Shown here piece by piece: positions 1 to 7,032 of a DNA stretch of 8,625 bases. Within the stretch, counting starts at the first letter, position 1, and the number at the start of each line of letters is the position of its first letter. Made by a program: the position numbers and the translations under genes. The stretch is taken from positions 1 through 8,625 of the forward strand of contig JAJYYS010000066.1 of assembly GCA_021800745.1 (NCBI GenBank), in the 5' to 3' direction. Origin of the DNA: a bacterium (GTDB lineage: Bacteria; SZUA-79; Acidulodesulfobacterales; Acidulodesulfobacteraceae). The notes below the pieces were generated by a model. That model saw nothing but the letters and a program-made list of their open reading frames with translations, ran no database searches and was not told the origin of the DNA.

Positions 1-51
1 TTTAAATCTTTTTTTAGCTCCTTTTTTGGTCTTTATCTTTATCTTTGCCAT
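1..51 (-). CDS. rpmI: 50S ribosomal protein L35, N-terminal 17 codons (cut by window edge)
   Basis: This is the beginning of ribosomal protein L35, a small basic protein of the large ribosomal subunit. The minus strand reads ATG at 51-49 and then encodes MAKIKIKTKKGAKKRFK up to the edge. This matches the L35 opening, whose usual pattern is M-P-K-(M/I)-K-T-(H/K)-(R/K)-G-A-(A/K)-K-R-F. A clear AGGAG ribosome-binding site lies five bases upstream. The gene starts 15 bases after the infC stop, which is the conserved infC-rpmI-rplT order and supports the call strongly. The remaining roughly 50 codons and rplT should lie just outside the window. In well-studied relatives this operon is controlled by L20 binding near rpmI; whether that applies here cannot be seen. 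Confidence 0.93.
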   Translation of the reverse strand, partial: MAKIKIKTKKGAKKRFK

Positions 52-66
52 TTTAGCTCCTTTTAT

Positions 67-669
67 TTATATTTTTTCCGCCGTATGTTCTTCGGTTTTA
101 GCAGTCCCATTAAATTTATCTTTTCCGGCGTATTTTTCCGGTGTTTTTTTAGCCTTTACCGGAACTATGACGGTGCTGAATGTTCTTTTTACGTCGGGTT
201 TAATAGGAAACTCGGGGATGCCGAATTCCTTAAGGTCTTCGATTACTCTTAATATTACTTTAATACCGAGTTCAGTATGCGCAAGCTCCCTGCCTTTAAA
301 CGTAACGGTCAATTTCACTTTATTGCCGTCCTTAAGGAAAGAAATCGCGTTTTTTAATTTAAACTGAAAGTCGTGTTCGTCGGTGTTGGGCCTGAATTTT
401 ACTTCTTTTATATGTATTACGACCTGTTTTTTCTTAGCTTCCTGAGCTTTTTTGTTCTGCTCGTATTTAAATTTGCCGAAATCCATTATCCTGCAAACCG
501 GCGGCTTTGCGTCTTCGGAAACTTCCACTAAGTCTAAAGATTTTTCCTTGGCAAGTTTAACGGCTTCGTACAAAGCCATTATACCGGCCTGTTTTCCTTC
601 TTCGTCGATAACCCTGACTTCTTTCGCCCTGATATTTTCGTTTATATATGTTTTGTTATTTTTCTGTAT
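67..669 (-). CDS. infC: translation initiation factor IF-3, probable AUA start codon
   Basis: IF-3 binds the 30S subunit, prevents premature 50S joining and checks start-codon/initiator-tRNA pairing. The N-terminal domain begins with [14 protein letters not shown], followed by the family signature [12 protein letters not shown] (about residues 59-70), a lysine-rich linker helix, and a C-terminal domain with [14 protein letters not shown] and VTFKGRE (about 86-171). Roughly 28 further residues, rich in Lys, Thr and Glu, extend past the usual IF-3 end. No ATG, GTG or TTG lies at a sensible place. The only in-frame ATG upstream (726) has no ribosome-binding site and would add 19 residues encoded by a hairpin and the Shine-Dalgarno itself. 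A strong AGGAG sits eight bases before an in-frame ATA at 669-667, giving a 200-residue protein. IF-3 genes are known to use rare starts (AUU in E. coli) for autoregulation, so I choose ATA. The product is certain; the start is inferred. Confidence 0.95.
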   Translation of the reverse strand: MQKNNKTYINENIRAKEVRVIDEEGKQAGIMALYEAVKLAKEKSLDLVEVSEDAKPPVCRIMDFGKFKYEQNKKAQEAKKKQVVIHIKEVKFRPNTDEHDFQFKLKNAISFLKDGNKVKLTVTFKGRELAHTELGIKVILRVIEDLKEFGIPEFPIKPDVKRTFSTVIVPVKAKKTPEKYAGKDKFNGTAKTEEHTAEKI

Positions 670-677
670 ATTAACCT

Positions 678-682
678 CTCCT
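678..682 (-). promoter_or_regulatory. Shine-Dalgarno sequence that decides the infC start
   Basis: AGGAG on the minus strand lies in an A-rich run and is followed by eight bases and then an in-frame ATA codon. It is the only strong ribosome-binding site near the beginning of infC. It lies inside the longer reading frame that starts at 726, so the longer start would have to translate through it. Confidence 0.75.
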
Positions 683-703
683 TTTTTACATTTTGTGATG
701 AGT

Positions 704-720
704 ACAGATTTGAAATCTGT
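704..720 (-). promoter_or_regulatory. perfect 17-nt palindrome in the infC leader
   Basis: ACAGATTT, a central C and AAATCTGT form a perfect inverted repeat on the transcribed strand, in the untranslated leader about 20 bases upstream of the infC Shine-Dalgarno. Folded as RNA it gives a 5-bp stem (ACAGA/UCUGU) with a 7-base loop, or longer with a tight loop; nearby GTG and CAC could add outer pairs. There is no U tract after it, so it is not an ordinary terminator. It could be an RNA regulatory hairpin or a DNA operator; neither is shown by the sequence. Confidence 0.5.
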
Positions 721-758
721 CACCATTGCTATTAAATTGTTTTTTTATTCAGCATTAA

Positions 759-787
759 ATTATTACATAATTTACGACTGGTGTCAA
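759..787 (-). promoter_or_regulatory. sigma70-type promoter of the infC operon
   Basis: TTGACA (787-782, perfect -35) is followed by a 17-base spacer and AATAAT (764-759, five of six -10 matches). Transcription should begin near 752, giving a leader of about 80 bases before infC. The promoter lies in the only sizeable gap between bamD and infC, right after a likely terminator, so infC-rpmI has its own promoter rather than depending on the upstream genes. Confidence 0.75.
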
Positions 788-791
788 CTTG

Positions 792-823
792 AAAAATCGA
801 AAGCCAAAGCCCAAAGCTTTTGC
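792..823 (-). terminator. probable rho-independent terminator after bamD
   Basis: Four bases after the bamD stop codon the minus strand reads GCAAAAGC, a five-base loop TTTGG, then GCTTTGGC. This gives an eight-position stem with one A-G mismatch, followed by TTTCG and then ATTTTT. The stem is modest and the T run slightly displaced, so strength is uncertain, but the position at the end of the gene and just before the infC promoter fits a terminator. Confidence 0.5.
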
Positions 824-827
824 CGTT

Positions 828-1613
828 TTATCTTGCATACCGACTTTGCGAATATTTTGTCTTTAGAATGTTCATATAATGGGCTTCCATTTTTTTATTA
901 CCGGTATTTTTGTAACAGGCGGCGATATAATAAAGAGTTTTTGGGATAATCGGCACGTTTTTGGAAGCGTACTGTTTCAAAACCGTTTTAAACATATATA
1001 TAGCTGGTTTCCAAAGACTTGCGTTGTAATAATACAATCCAGTGAAAAAAGTATTTTCTGACAGTTTTATATCTATTAGCTTTATATATTTAAAAGCTTT
1101 TTTTGAATATTTTGAATAAGGATACTTGGATATAAGTTTCTCGAAAGTAGCCTTTGCGTTCTTTAAGGGACCTTGGCTTCTTCCGACCGCCTCTTTTCTT
1201 TTATAAAAAGACATGGCTTCGTAAAACATGGCGAAAGGAACATAATCGGAACGGGGATGCAGGTGGATGAAGTCTAAATAAGCGCCCTGCGCCTCGATAT
1301 ATTTGCCTTCGAGATAATAGGCGTCTCCGAGTTTCAGTTCCGCTTTTTTGGTATTGCGGTATGTAGGATAATTTTCTATAAGCGCCTTAAAATTTTTTGC
1401 GGCTCCTTGATAGTTCTTGTTTTGAGAGTTATGTATGGCTTTTTGATAATAAACATCGGGCGGCAGTATGTTTTTTTTGACGTTTTTGCCGCAGCCGGAA
1501 AGCATAACGGAAAAAGCAGATGTTATAAATGCCGCAATTAAAAATAAAATTATACCGCGTCCAAAAGGAGCGGACTTAAGCCTGTCCTTTTTATCGAATA
1601 TTATCTCATCCAT
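828..1613 (-). CDS. bamD: outer-membrane assembly lipoprotein BamD (YfiO-type TPR protein)
   Basis: BamD is the essential lipoprotein partner of BamA in the complex that inserts beta-barrel proteins into the outer membrane. The N-terminus has a basic segment (residues 8-19), a hydrophobic stretch (21-38) and a lipobox LSGC, so Cys41 should be lipidated and the mature protein sits on the periplasmic face of the outer membrane. The mature part is a row of TPR-like helices with the BamD pattern: YYQKA near 55, F..LI..YP near 75-83, AEL.LGDAYY..GKY..A...Y..F...HP (91-120), A...FEKLI.KYP.S.Y (154-169) and FFTGLYYY..... WKPAIYMFKTVL..Y (189-215). Total length 261 residues is in the usual range for BamD. 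The n-region before the hydrophobic core is longer than usual and the ATG has only a weak ribosome-binding site, so the start is less sure than the gene. It lies 30 bases after the LolB-like gene and is probably co-transcribed with it. A run of eight A residues occurs in the coding strand at 1478-1471. Confidence 0.88.
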   Translation of the reverse strand: MDEIIFDKKDRLKSAPFGRGIILFLIAAFITSAFSVMLSGCGKNVKKNILPPDVYYQKAIHNSQNKNYQGAAKNFKALIENYPTYRNTKKAELKLGDAYYLEGKYIEAQGAYLDFIHLHPRSDYVPFAMFYEAMSFYKRKEAVGRSQGPLKNAKATFEKLISKYPYSKYSKKAFKYIKLIDIKLSENTFFTGLYYYNASLWKPAIYMFKTVLKQYASKNVPIIPKTLYYIAACYKNTGNKKMEAHYMNILKTKYSQSRYAR

Positions 1614-1643
1614 ATTTTAAAAATATTATTAAGCATTAAGATT

Positions 1644-2438
1644 TCATTGAATTATTTTGCTTCCCTTGGAAAGCGCAACTTTTATTTTAACATTATATAA
1701 ATAATCGTCAACATATATTTTTAAAGGCACCATGCTTCCGCCTTTTAAAATGTAGTCTTTAAAACGGACGGTTTCGGTAATTTTTTTATGTTTAACCGCC
1801 GTTATTTTGCGGATAAGATAGTCTTTTCCGACATAGATATAATAATTATCAGCCATTTTATCGGAGAGCGGGCGGTATCCGAAGAAAAAACCATTATTAG
1901 TATTATAAAACAAACCTGCCTTTTTAATTTTATCTAAGCTGTCCGTATTCAAGAAAATTTTAAAAACGCCCAATAATCTTCGGTACATTAACATCTTTCC
2001 CACATATTTCTTATCGAGGTTTATAGATTTAAGCCCGCCGCTTTTCGGGTCTAAAAAAACGGCTCTGTTTCCGGCTTCGGATATTTTTGCATAAAAAAGC
2101 ACATCTCCGTATATATCGAGAATAGCAAAACGCATATATTTTCCGCCGACGTATTTATAGAGGCCCGCCTGCTCAAAAGAAAAACGGGAGCCTGCGGCGG
2201 ATATTCGAAGCCTTCCAGACAGGCCTTTAAAGCGTCCGTAATTTTTATCGAGTCCGGCTAATACTTCGCTTCTGCTTTTATACGCAGCCGCGGCGGTTTT
2301 ACCAGATGTCGGCGGAAGCGTTTTAACGTAAGACGCGCATCCGCTCAAACCTAAAGATACAAACAGCACAAATATAAAAAATACAAACAGCGGCGGAAAT
2401 AACGGAGGCGTTAAACGACTAAACTTAGGCCTTTGCAA
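1644..2438 (-). CDS. LolB-like / DUF4292-like outer-membrane lipoprotein, TTG start
   Basis: The sequence directly shows a lipoprotein signal: hydrophobic residues 13-31 and lipobox LSGC with Cys34 as the lipidated residue. The mature part (about 230 residues) has the general pattern of the LolB/LolA-type fold: a short helical start, then KGLSGRLRISAAGS near 71-84 and alternating strands such as YMRFAILDIYGDVLFYAKI (101-119), ending in strand-rich VRFKDYILKGGSMVPLKIYVDDY (224-246). LolB receives lipoproteins from LolA and places them in the outer membrane. That function is inferred from fold-like resemblance and from sitting between alaS and bamD; a different lipoprotein of the same fold is possible. 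The start is TTG, inside the last codons of alaS (14-base overlap), with a strong GGAGG six bases upstream. This suggests translation coupled to alaS. Confidence 0.8.
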   Translation of the reverse strand: MQRPKFSRLTPPLFPPLFVFFIFVLFVSLGLSGCASYVKTLPPTSGKTAAAAYKSRSEVLAGLDKNYGRFKGLSGRLRISAAGSRFSFEQAGLYKYVGGKYMRFAILDIYGDVLFYAKISEAGNRAVFLDPKSGGLKSINLDKKYVGKMLMYRRLLGVFKIFLNTDSLDKIKKAGLFYNTNNGFFFGYRPLSDKMADNYYIYVGKDYLIRKITAVKHKKITETVRFKDYILKGGSMVPLKIYVDDYLYNVKIKVALSKGSKIIQ

Positions 2439-5118
2439 TCAAAACCTCCGACATTATATTGCCGGCGATATTTTCTATATCGCCGAACTTTGAAACCGAA
2501 GGGGCTCCGCCCTGAGAAAAGTCTTTTTTGCCTCCTCCTTTTCCGCCGACTTCTGAATTTATAAGTTTTATTATTTTAGAAGCGTCGGCAGTCCCTTCGG
2601 CTGAAATTATATAGACCAATTTTTCGTCGTTAAGGTTTGAAACAAAAATAACGGCGCTGTTCCCTGAAGGAAAATCGCTCCTTGATTTAAGTGCATTAAC
2701 AAGGCCTTTCAGTTCTTCGCCGGAAACGTTTTTAAATTTCGATATAAGGTACTTAATGCCGCCGGCTCCGGCAGTTTTAAACGACCCTATAAGACGTTCC
2801 GCTTCAAAATTATTTAATTTCGACTTGAGTTCTTCATTGGCTTTTTCTAAAAATTCGTAATCGTAAAACAGTTTAATTATTTTATTATATACGTCAGCTC
2901 TCGATGAATTTAACAGCTTAGCTATGTTGGTTATGTTGTCTTCCTCCACGTATAAATAGTTCAGGTAATTCAAACCGGTTACGGCTTCGATGCGCCTGAT
3001 GCCGGAAGCGATAGAAGATTCTCCTGAAATTTTAAAAAAACCTATCTCCCCCGTCCTCGAAACATGCGTTCCGCCGCAAAATTCTTTTGAAACGCCGCCC
3101 ATAGATACTACCCTGACTTTTTCTTCGTATTTATCGTCGAAAAAGTGCAGAGCCCCGGAATTTAAAGCCGTTTTAACGTCGAGTTCTTCGACTTTTACAT
3201 CTAAATCGGCAAAAATATATTCGTTAACAGAAGTTTCTATATTTCGGATTTCATCGTCGGCAAGAGGTTTTCCGTATGAGAAATCGAACCTGAGCCTTTC
3301 CGAATCCACATAGGAACCCTGCTGCGAAACATGGCTTCCGAGAATTTTTCTCAGCGAAGCCTGTAAAAGATGAACGGCACTGTGGTTAGACGCGGTTTTT
3401 TTCCTGGTTTCTTTATCGACCGATAGCTTTGCCTCTACCGGAAAAACTGGGTCGTTCAGAACGGATTCACCTGCGGACGCGCCTCCCGTGAAAATCCTTC
3501 CATGATGCAGTATTACGCCGTTTTTGGTTTTGTAAGCGCCGGATACGGATGCCGAAAGCGAAAGGTTTCCGTCCGTCCATTCTATATGCCCCTTATCTCC
3601 GGTCTGGCCGCCGCCTTCGGGATAAAACGGGGTCGAATCGGCCGCAATATAATAAAATTCGCCGTCCTCTATAGTCCGCACCGGTTCCCCGTCTTCGCCG
3701 AATATGCCGGTAATATTTGCCGAAGCCTCGATATTCGCGTATCCGGTAAAATTAGTTTTAGGAATGCCGGGGATTATATCGGGAATACCGTGTTTTTCTT
3801 TCTTCTGCTTTGAACCTTTTTTCTGTATATCCATCAGTTCGCCGAATGCTTTTAAATCTATGGATAGTCCGTTTTCTCCAGCAATATCTATCGCAAGGTC
3901 AACCGGAAACCCTTTTTCGTCGTATAGTTTAAATATAAAACCGCCCGGCACTGTCTTTTCCTTTTTATTTTTCAATTCGGTAATTTTTTCTTCCAGGAGC
4001 TTAATCCCCTGTCCGACGGTATCAGTAAACTTATCGTACTCTTCGGAAATTATTTTCTCGAAAACGGTCAGTCCGTCCCTTACCTCTGGATAAAAACCGC
4101 CCATAACTATTACTGCGGTATTGCCAAGATAAATTAAGTTTTCAAGGCTGATATTAAGTTTTAAAGCATACCTTATCAGCCTTCTTAAAATCCTTCTGAA
4201 TACGTATCCTCTGCCCTCGTTGGAAGGAAACACCGATTCCGCGGATAAAAAAACAGACGTCCTTATATGGTCGCTTATGACTCTTGCGGCCGTATCGTAG
4301 GCTTCGTCGCCGCTGTTGTAGCGTTTGCCGGCGATAACGTCTATTTCGTTTATGTAAGGCATAAAAACGTCGGTATCGTAGTTGGATTTAACGCCCTGCA
4401 AAACCCTTAATATTCTCTCCAGGCCCATTCCCGTATCTATTGAAGGTTTTGGAAGTTTTGCAACGGCTCCTTCGCGGTCTTTATTGAATTCCATAAAAAC
4501 AAGATTCCAGATTTCTAAATATCTTCCGCAGTCGCAGTCTATATCGCAGTCTTTATGCCCGGCATCCGAATATCCGGTATCGAAAAATATCTCGCTGGAA
4601 TATCCGCAGGGGCCGGTTTCGCCCATCTGCCAGAAATTTGTTTCGTCCCCGAGCTTAAAAATCTTTCTTTCGTCGAAGCCTACTGTATCTTTCCATATAG
4701 AATAACCTTCATCGTCCTTAGCGTTAACAGTAACGTATATTTTATCCATATCCATTTCTATAACGTCTTTTAAAAATTCGTGCGCTAAGAGAACGGCCTC
4801 TTTTTTGAAATAATCGCCGAAAGAAAAATTTCCGAGCATTTCAAAAAAAGTGTGGTGGCGCGATGTTTTTCCAACGTTTTCAAGGTCGTTATGCTTGCCT
4901 CCGGCTCTCATACATTTTTGAACGGTTACCGCGCGCGGCATAGGCGGAGAGGCGGCTCCGGTAAAATAGTCCTTAAACTGGACCATTCCGGCGTTGGTGA
5001 ACATAATAGAATCGTCGCCTGCAGGAATTAAAGACGAGCCTGCGACCAGTATATGCCCTTTTTCGGTAAAATATTTAATAAATATTTCCCTTAATTCGTT
5101 CGATAATAAATTTTTCAT
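2425..5118 (-). CDS. alaS: alanyl-tRNA synthetase
   Basis: Class II synthetase that charges tRNA-Ala and edits Ser/Gly mischarging. Length 897 residues is normal. The catalytic domain shows SSLIPAGDDSIMFTNAGMVQFKD (28-50), RHHTFFEMLGNFSFGDYFKKEA (87-108, motif 2), ETGPCGYSSEIFFD (167-180), CDCGRYLEIWNLVFMEFN (195-212) and motif 3 GMGLERI (230-236). The editing domain carries the zinc-type ligands H579 and H583 (HSAVH) and C681 and H685 (CGGTH). The C-terminal DHHA1 part has the glycine-rich VGGKGGGKKDFSQGG (857-871). A small oddity is GPCGYSSEI where most bacterial enzymes have GPCGPCSEI. The ATG overlaps the recX stop as ATGA and has no Shine-Dalgarno of its own, so it probably depends on translation of recX. 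It is followed by an overlapping lipoprotein gene. Confidence 0.98.
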   Translation of the reverse strand: MKNLLSNELREIFIKYFTEKGHILVAGSSLIPAGDDSIMFTNAGMVQFKDYFTGAASPPMPRAVTVQKCMRAGGKHNDLENVGKTSRHHTFFEMLGNFSFGDYFKKEAVLLAHEFLKDVIEMDMDKIYVTVNAKDDEGYSIWKDTVGFDERKIFKLGDETNFWQMGETGPCGYSSEIFFDTGYSDAGHKDCDIDCDCGRYLEIWNLVFMEFNKDREGAVAKLPKPSIDTGMGLERILRVLQGVKSNYDTDVFMPYINEIDVIAGKRYNSGDEAYDTAARVISDHIRTSVFLSAESVFPSNEGRGYVFRRILRRLIRYALKLNISLENLIYLGNTAVIVMGGFYPEVRDGLTVFEKIISEEYDKFTDTVGQGIKLLEEKITELKNKKEKTVPGGFIFKLYDEKGFPVDLAIDIAGENGLSIDLKAFGELMDIQKKGSKQKKEKHGIPDIIPGIPKTNFTGYANIEASANITGIFGEDGEPVRTIEDGEFYYIAADSTPFYPEGGGQTGDKGHIEWTDGNLSLSASVSGAYKTKNGVILHHGRIFTGGASAGESVLNDPVFPVEAKLSVDKETRKKTASNHSAVHLLQASLRKILGSHVSQQGSYVDSERLRFDFSYGKPLADDEIRNIETSVNEYIFADLDVKVEELDVKTALNSGALHFFDDKYEEKVRVVSMGGVSKEFCGGTHVSRTGEIGFFKISGESSIASGIRRIEAVTGLNYLNYLYVEEDNITNIAKLLNSSRADVYNKIIKLFYDYEFLEKANEELKSKLNNFEAERLIGSFKTAGAGGIKYLISKFKNVSGEELKGLVNALKSRSDFPSGNSAVIFVSNLNDEKLVYIISAEGTADASKIIKLINSEVGGKGGGKKDFSQGGAPSVSKFGDIENIAGNIMSEVLIAKA
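2445..2449 (-). promoter_or_regulatory. Shine-Dalgarno within alaS deciding the TTG start of the LolB-like gene
   Basis: GGAGG followed by six bases and TTG lies in the closing codons of alaS. It is one of the best ribosome-binding sites in the window and fixes the start of the downstream lipoprotein gene at a TTG rather than at a later ATG. Confidence 0.75.
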
Positions 5119-5615
5119 AAATGTTTTGAGTTTAATATATCTTCGATTATTCCGGAAGAAAACCCTCTGCTCTGTAAAAAATCGTAGAGTTTCTTTTTAA
5201 ATATAAGTTCGTTCTCCCTGTACTTTATCAGCGAAACTTTCTTTTTGTCTATTGCTTTAAGCGCCGCGCCGCGTTCTTCGTCTTCAGCATAGAATTTTTC
5301 CATAAGTTCGCCTATAAGGCTTTTATTTATTCCTTTTTTGTATAATTCGTAGCTTAATTTTATCCTGCCTATAAGCCTGTTTTTACCGTTTTCTATGAGC
5401 CGTCCGGCAAATGCCTCGTCGTTTAAATATCCGTATTCTTTTAATTTTTTAACCGCCCTGCCGGTATCCTCGGTCGAAAATCCTTTTTTTATAAGCTTTT
5501 CTGCAATCTGCTTTTCGGAATACGTCCTTGCCGAAATAAGCCTCAGTGAATAATCCTCAGGCGTTCCGAGGGCTTTAGACTTTCTTTTAGAAATATTTTT
5601 CTGCGATACTTTCAA
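5115..5615 (-). CDS. recX: RecX, regulator of RecA, TTG start
   Basis: RecX binds the RecA filament and limits its activity. The 166-residue protein shows the family's repeated three-helix units: YSLRLISARTYSEKQIAEKLIKKGF (22-46), the hallmark YGYLNDEAFAGRLIENG (61-77), and a third unit at KKLYDFLQSRGFSSGIIEDIL (141-161). Length is typical. The start is TTG with a GGAG eight bases upstream (5627-5624); the basic first 17 residues precede the conserved part. The stop overlaps the alaS ATG by four bases. In many bacteria recX directly follows recA; here pilT lies between them, yet RecX and RecA remain in one co-directional cluster. Confidence 0.93.
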   Translation of the reverse strand: MKVSQKNISKRKSKALGTPEDYSLRLISARTYSEKQIAEKLIKKGFSTEDTGRAVKKLKEYGYLNDEAFAGRLIENGKNRLIGRIKLSYELYKKGINKSLIGELMEKFYAEDEERGAALKAIDKKKVSLIKYRENELIFKKKLYDFLQSRGFSSGIIEDILNSKHL

Positions 5616-5652
5616 ATTAAGCGCTCCGAACTGTAGGGTCAGCCCTTTAACT

Positions 5653-6945
5653 TTAAGTAGTCCAGTAAGAACTTGAACCGCCGGAAAGGGAACCGGCGTC
5701 TGCCGCTCCCGAACCGGATGCCTGTCCCGAAGACGGCTGCTGCGACAGTCCGAAAGGTTGAGCGCGGCTCGCCTCCGGTTCTGCGTCCGAGCCTATGCCC
5801 TGATTTATGCCTTCGCCGGAAGAATTTACCCCGGATATCAAAAGGGCAAGGTCGTTTGGAGAGGTAGATTCGGCTAAAGCATCTTCGTAGGTTATTAAAC
5901 CGGCCTTATAAAAATTATAAAGCGACTGGTCGAAAGTCTGCATTCCGTACTGAATATTTCCGCTTTTTATATAATCTCTTATGCTTGCCGTTTTGTCTTC
6001 GTTAGCAATACATTCTTTTATCGTCTCGGTCCCTAGCATTATTTCTATTGAAGGAAGTCGCCCCTTTTTATCGGCTCTGATTATGAGCCTCTGCGATATT
6101 ACGGCTGAAATAACGGAGGCAAGCTGTATTCTTATCTGTTTTTGCTGATACGGCGGAAAAACCGCTATAATTCGGTTAATAGTTTCCTGCGCATCAAGGG
6201 TATGAAGCGTGCTCATAACTAGATGTCCGGTTTCGGCGGCAGTTATTGCCGTTTCTATAGTTTCAAGGTCGCGCATTTCGCCGACGAGTATAACGTCGGG
6301 GTCTTGCCTCAACGCTTCCCTCAGGCCATGGGAAAAAGAATAAACGTCCATACCGAGTTCCCGCTGGTTTATTACAGCTTTTATATCTTTATGAAGATAT
6401 TCTATAGGATCTTCCGCCGTTATGATGTTAACCGGCTTGTTGTTGTTGATATAATCTATCATAGAGGCAAGCGTAGTCGATTTTCCGCTTCCGGTAATAC
6501 CCGTAACGAGTATAAGCCCTCTCTCTTTAAGGGCGATTGATTTGATTATTTTAGGAAGATTAAGCGAGTCGAAAGCCGGAATGTTAAACGGAATATATCT
6601 CATTGCAATGCTTAACGAATTTCTCTGAGAATATATATTTACCCTGAATCTGCCGACTTCGGACAGGCTGTAGGCAAGATCGACGTCCCTGTTATCCTGA
6701 AATACTTTAAGCTGGTGTTTATCCATCATGCTTCCGGCTATTTTTTCGATTACTTCCTTAGACATTATGCCGAAATTTTCCTGCCGGTGAATATCGCCGT
6801 CTATTCTAAAAATAGGATAAGTATTTACCTTAAGATGAATATCCGACGCCCCTTGAGCTACCGCAGTTTTTAAGATAGTTTCTATAAGAGACTGCCTTTC
6901 ACCGGACTGATAAGATTGATTGGATTGAACCGATTCTTCGCTCAT
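5653..6945 (-). CDS. pilT: type IV pilus retraction ATPase PilT with long low-complexity C-terminal tail
   Basis: PilT is a hexameric cytoplasmic ATPase that powers pilus depolymerisation, for twitching motility and DNA uptake. After a Ser/Gln-rich N-terminal lead (1-18) the protein shows the PAS-like N-domain with GASDIHLKV (32-40) and P.FRIDG (44-50), Walker A GITGSGKST (149-157), the Asp box IITAEDPIEY (174-183), Walker B DVILVGEMRD (217-226) and the His box TGHLVMSTLHT (239-249). The PilT-type end YGMQTFDQSLYNFYKAGLI falls at 333-351. The family usually ends near residue 375 of this numbering. Here a further 55 or so residues rich in Ser, Gly, Gln and Ala follow, ending in YWTT. The AIRNLIRE motif of classic PilT is altered to SIRDYIKSG (321-329). 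The ATG at 6945 is preceded only by A/T bases with no Shine-Dalgarno. Between recA and recX, it gives the cluster a competence flavour. Confidence 0.95.
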   Translation of the reverse strand: MSEESVQSNQSYQSGERQSLIETILKTAVAQGASDIHLKVNTYPIFRIDGDIHRQENFGIMSKEVIEKIAGSMMDKHQLKVFQDNRDVDLAYSLSEVGRFRVNIYSQRNSLSIAMRYIPFNIPAFDSLNLPKIIKSIALKERGLILVTGITGSGKSTTLASMIDYINNNKPVNIITAEDPIEYLHKDIKAVINQRELGMDVYSFSHGLREALRQDPDVILVGEMRDLETIETAITAAETGHLVMSTLHTLDAQETINRIIAVFPPYQQKQIRIQLASVISAVISQRLIIRADKKGRLPSIEIMLGTETIKECIANEDKTASIRDYIKSGNIQYGMQTFDQSLYNFYKAGLITYEDALAESTSPNDLALLISGVNSSGEGINQGIGSDAEPEASRAQPFGLSQQPSSGQASGSGAADAGSLSGGSSSYWTT

Positions 6946-6991
6946 TTTAATTATATTATTTAAATTAAATTAGTATAAAATACCACCCCGT

Positions 6992-7032
6992 CAGGCTAAC
7001 GCCTGCCTCCCCTCCTTAAAAAAGGAGGGGAG
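6992..7032. repeat. REP-like double palindrome between recA and pilT
   Basis: Two GC-rich inverted repeats sit side by side in an otherwise AT-rich gap. One is CAGGC-TAAC-GCCTG (6992-7005, 5-bp stem). The other is CTCCCCTCCTT-AAAA-AAGGAGGGGAG (7007-7032, perfect 11-bp stem). Weak outer pairing of GCCT (7001-7004) with AGGC (7036-7039) is also possible. Composition is unlike the flanks. No T tract follows on the recA strand, so this is not a classical terminator, though it could protect the recA 3' end or dampen read-through into pilT. Its look recalls dispersed palindromic units found in many bacterial genomes; only one copy is in this window, so the repeat status is inferred. Confidence 0.6.

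Noticed and set aside
67..726. infC starting at ATG 726 (219 residues)
   Set aside because: No ribosome-binding site before 726, the extra 19 residues derive from the hairpin and the Shine-Dalgarno itself, and IF-3 proteins normally begin just a few residues before the INENIRA segment.
660..760. A tRNA-Ser(UGA) gene or fragment, suggested by the anticodon-arm-like palindrome
   Set aside because: No D arm, T arm (GGTTCGAATCC-like) or acceptor stem is found on either side in either orientation; only a single hairpin matches.
26..949. Plus-strand reading frames of 113 and 165 residues antisense to infC and its leader
   Set aside because: They mirror strongly supported infC coding sequence and a promoter/leader region, lack family motifs, and have no clear ribosome-binding sites. 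The TDLKSV peptide in one comes only from the palindrome.
2990..4773. Several plus-strand reading frames of 72-129 residues opposite alaS
   Set aside because: alaS is a full-length, motif-complete gene on the other strand; these are shadows of its codon structure with no recognisable product.
5616..5652. AGGG-CTGA-CCCT hairpin between pilT and recX as a terminator
   Set aside because: The stem is only four base pairs and no T tract follows; it is more likely chance in a short gap that holds the recX ribosome-binding site.
7007..7032. Classical rho-independent terminator of recA
   Set aside because: The stem is strong, but the bases after it on the recA strand are GCAGGCG, with no T tract, and a second palindrome follows.
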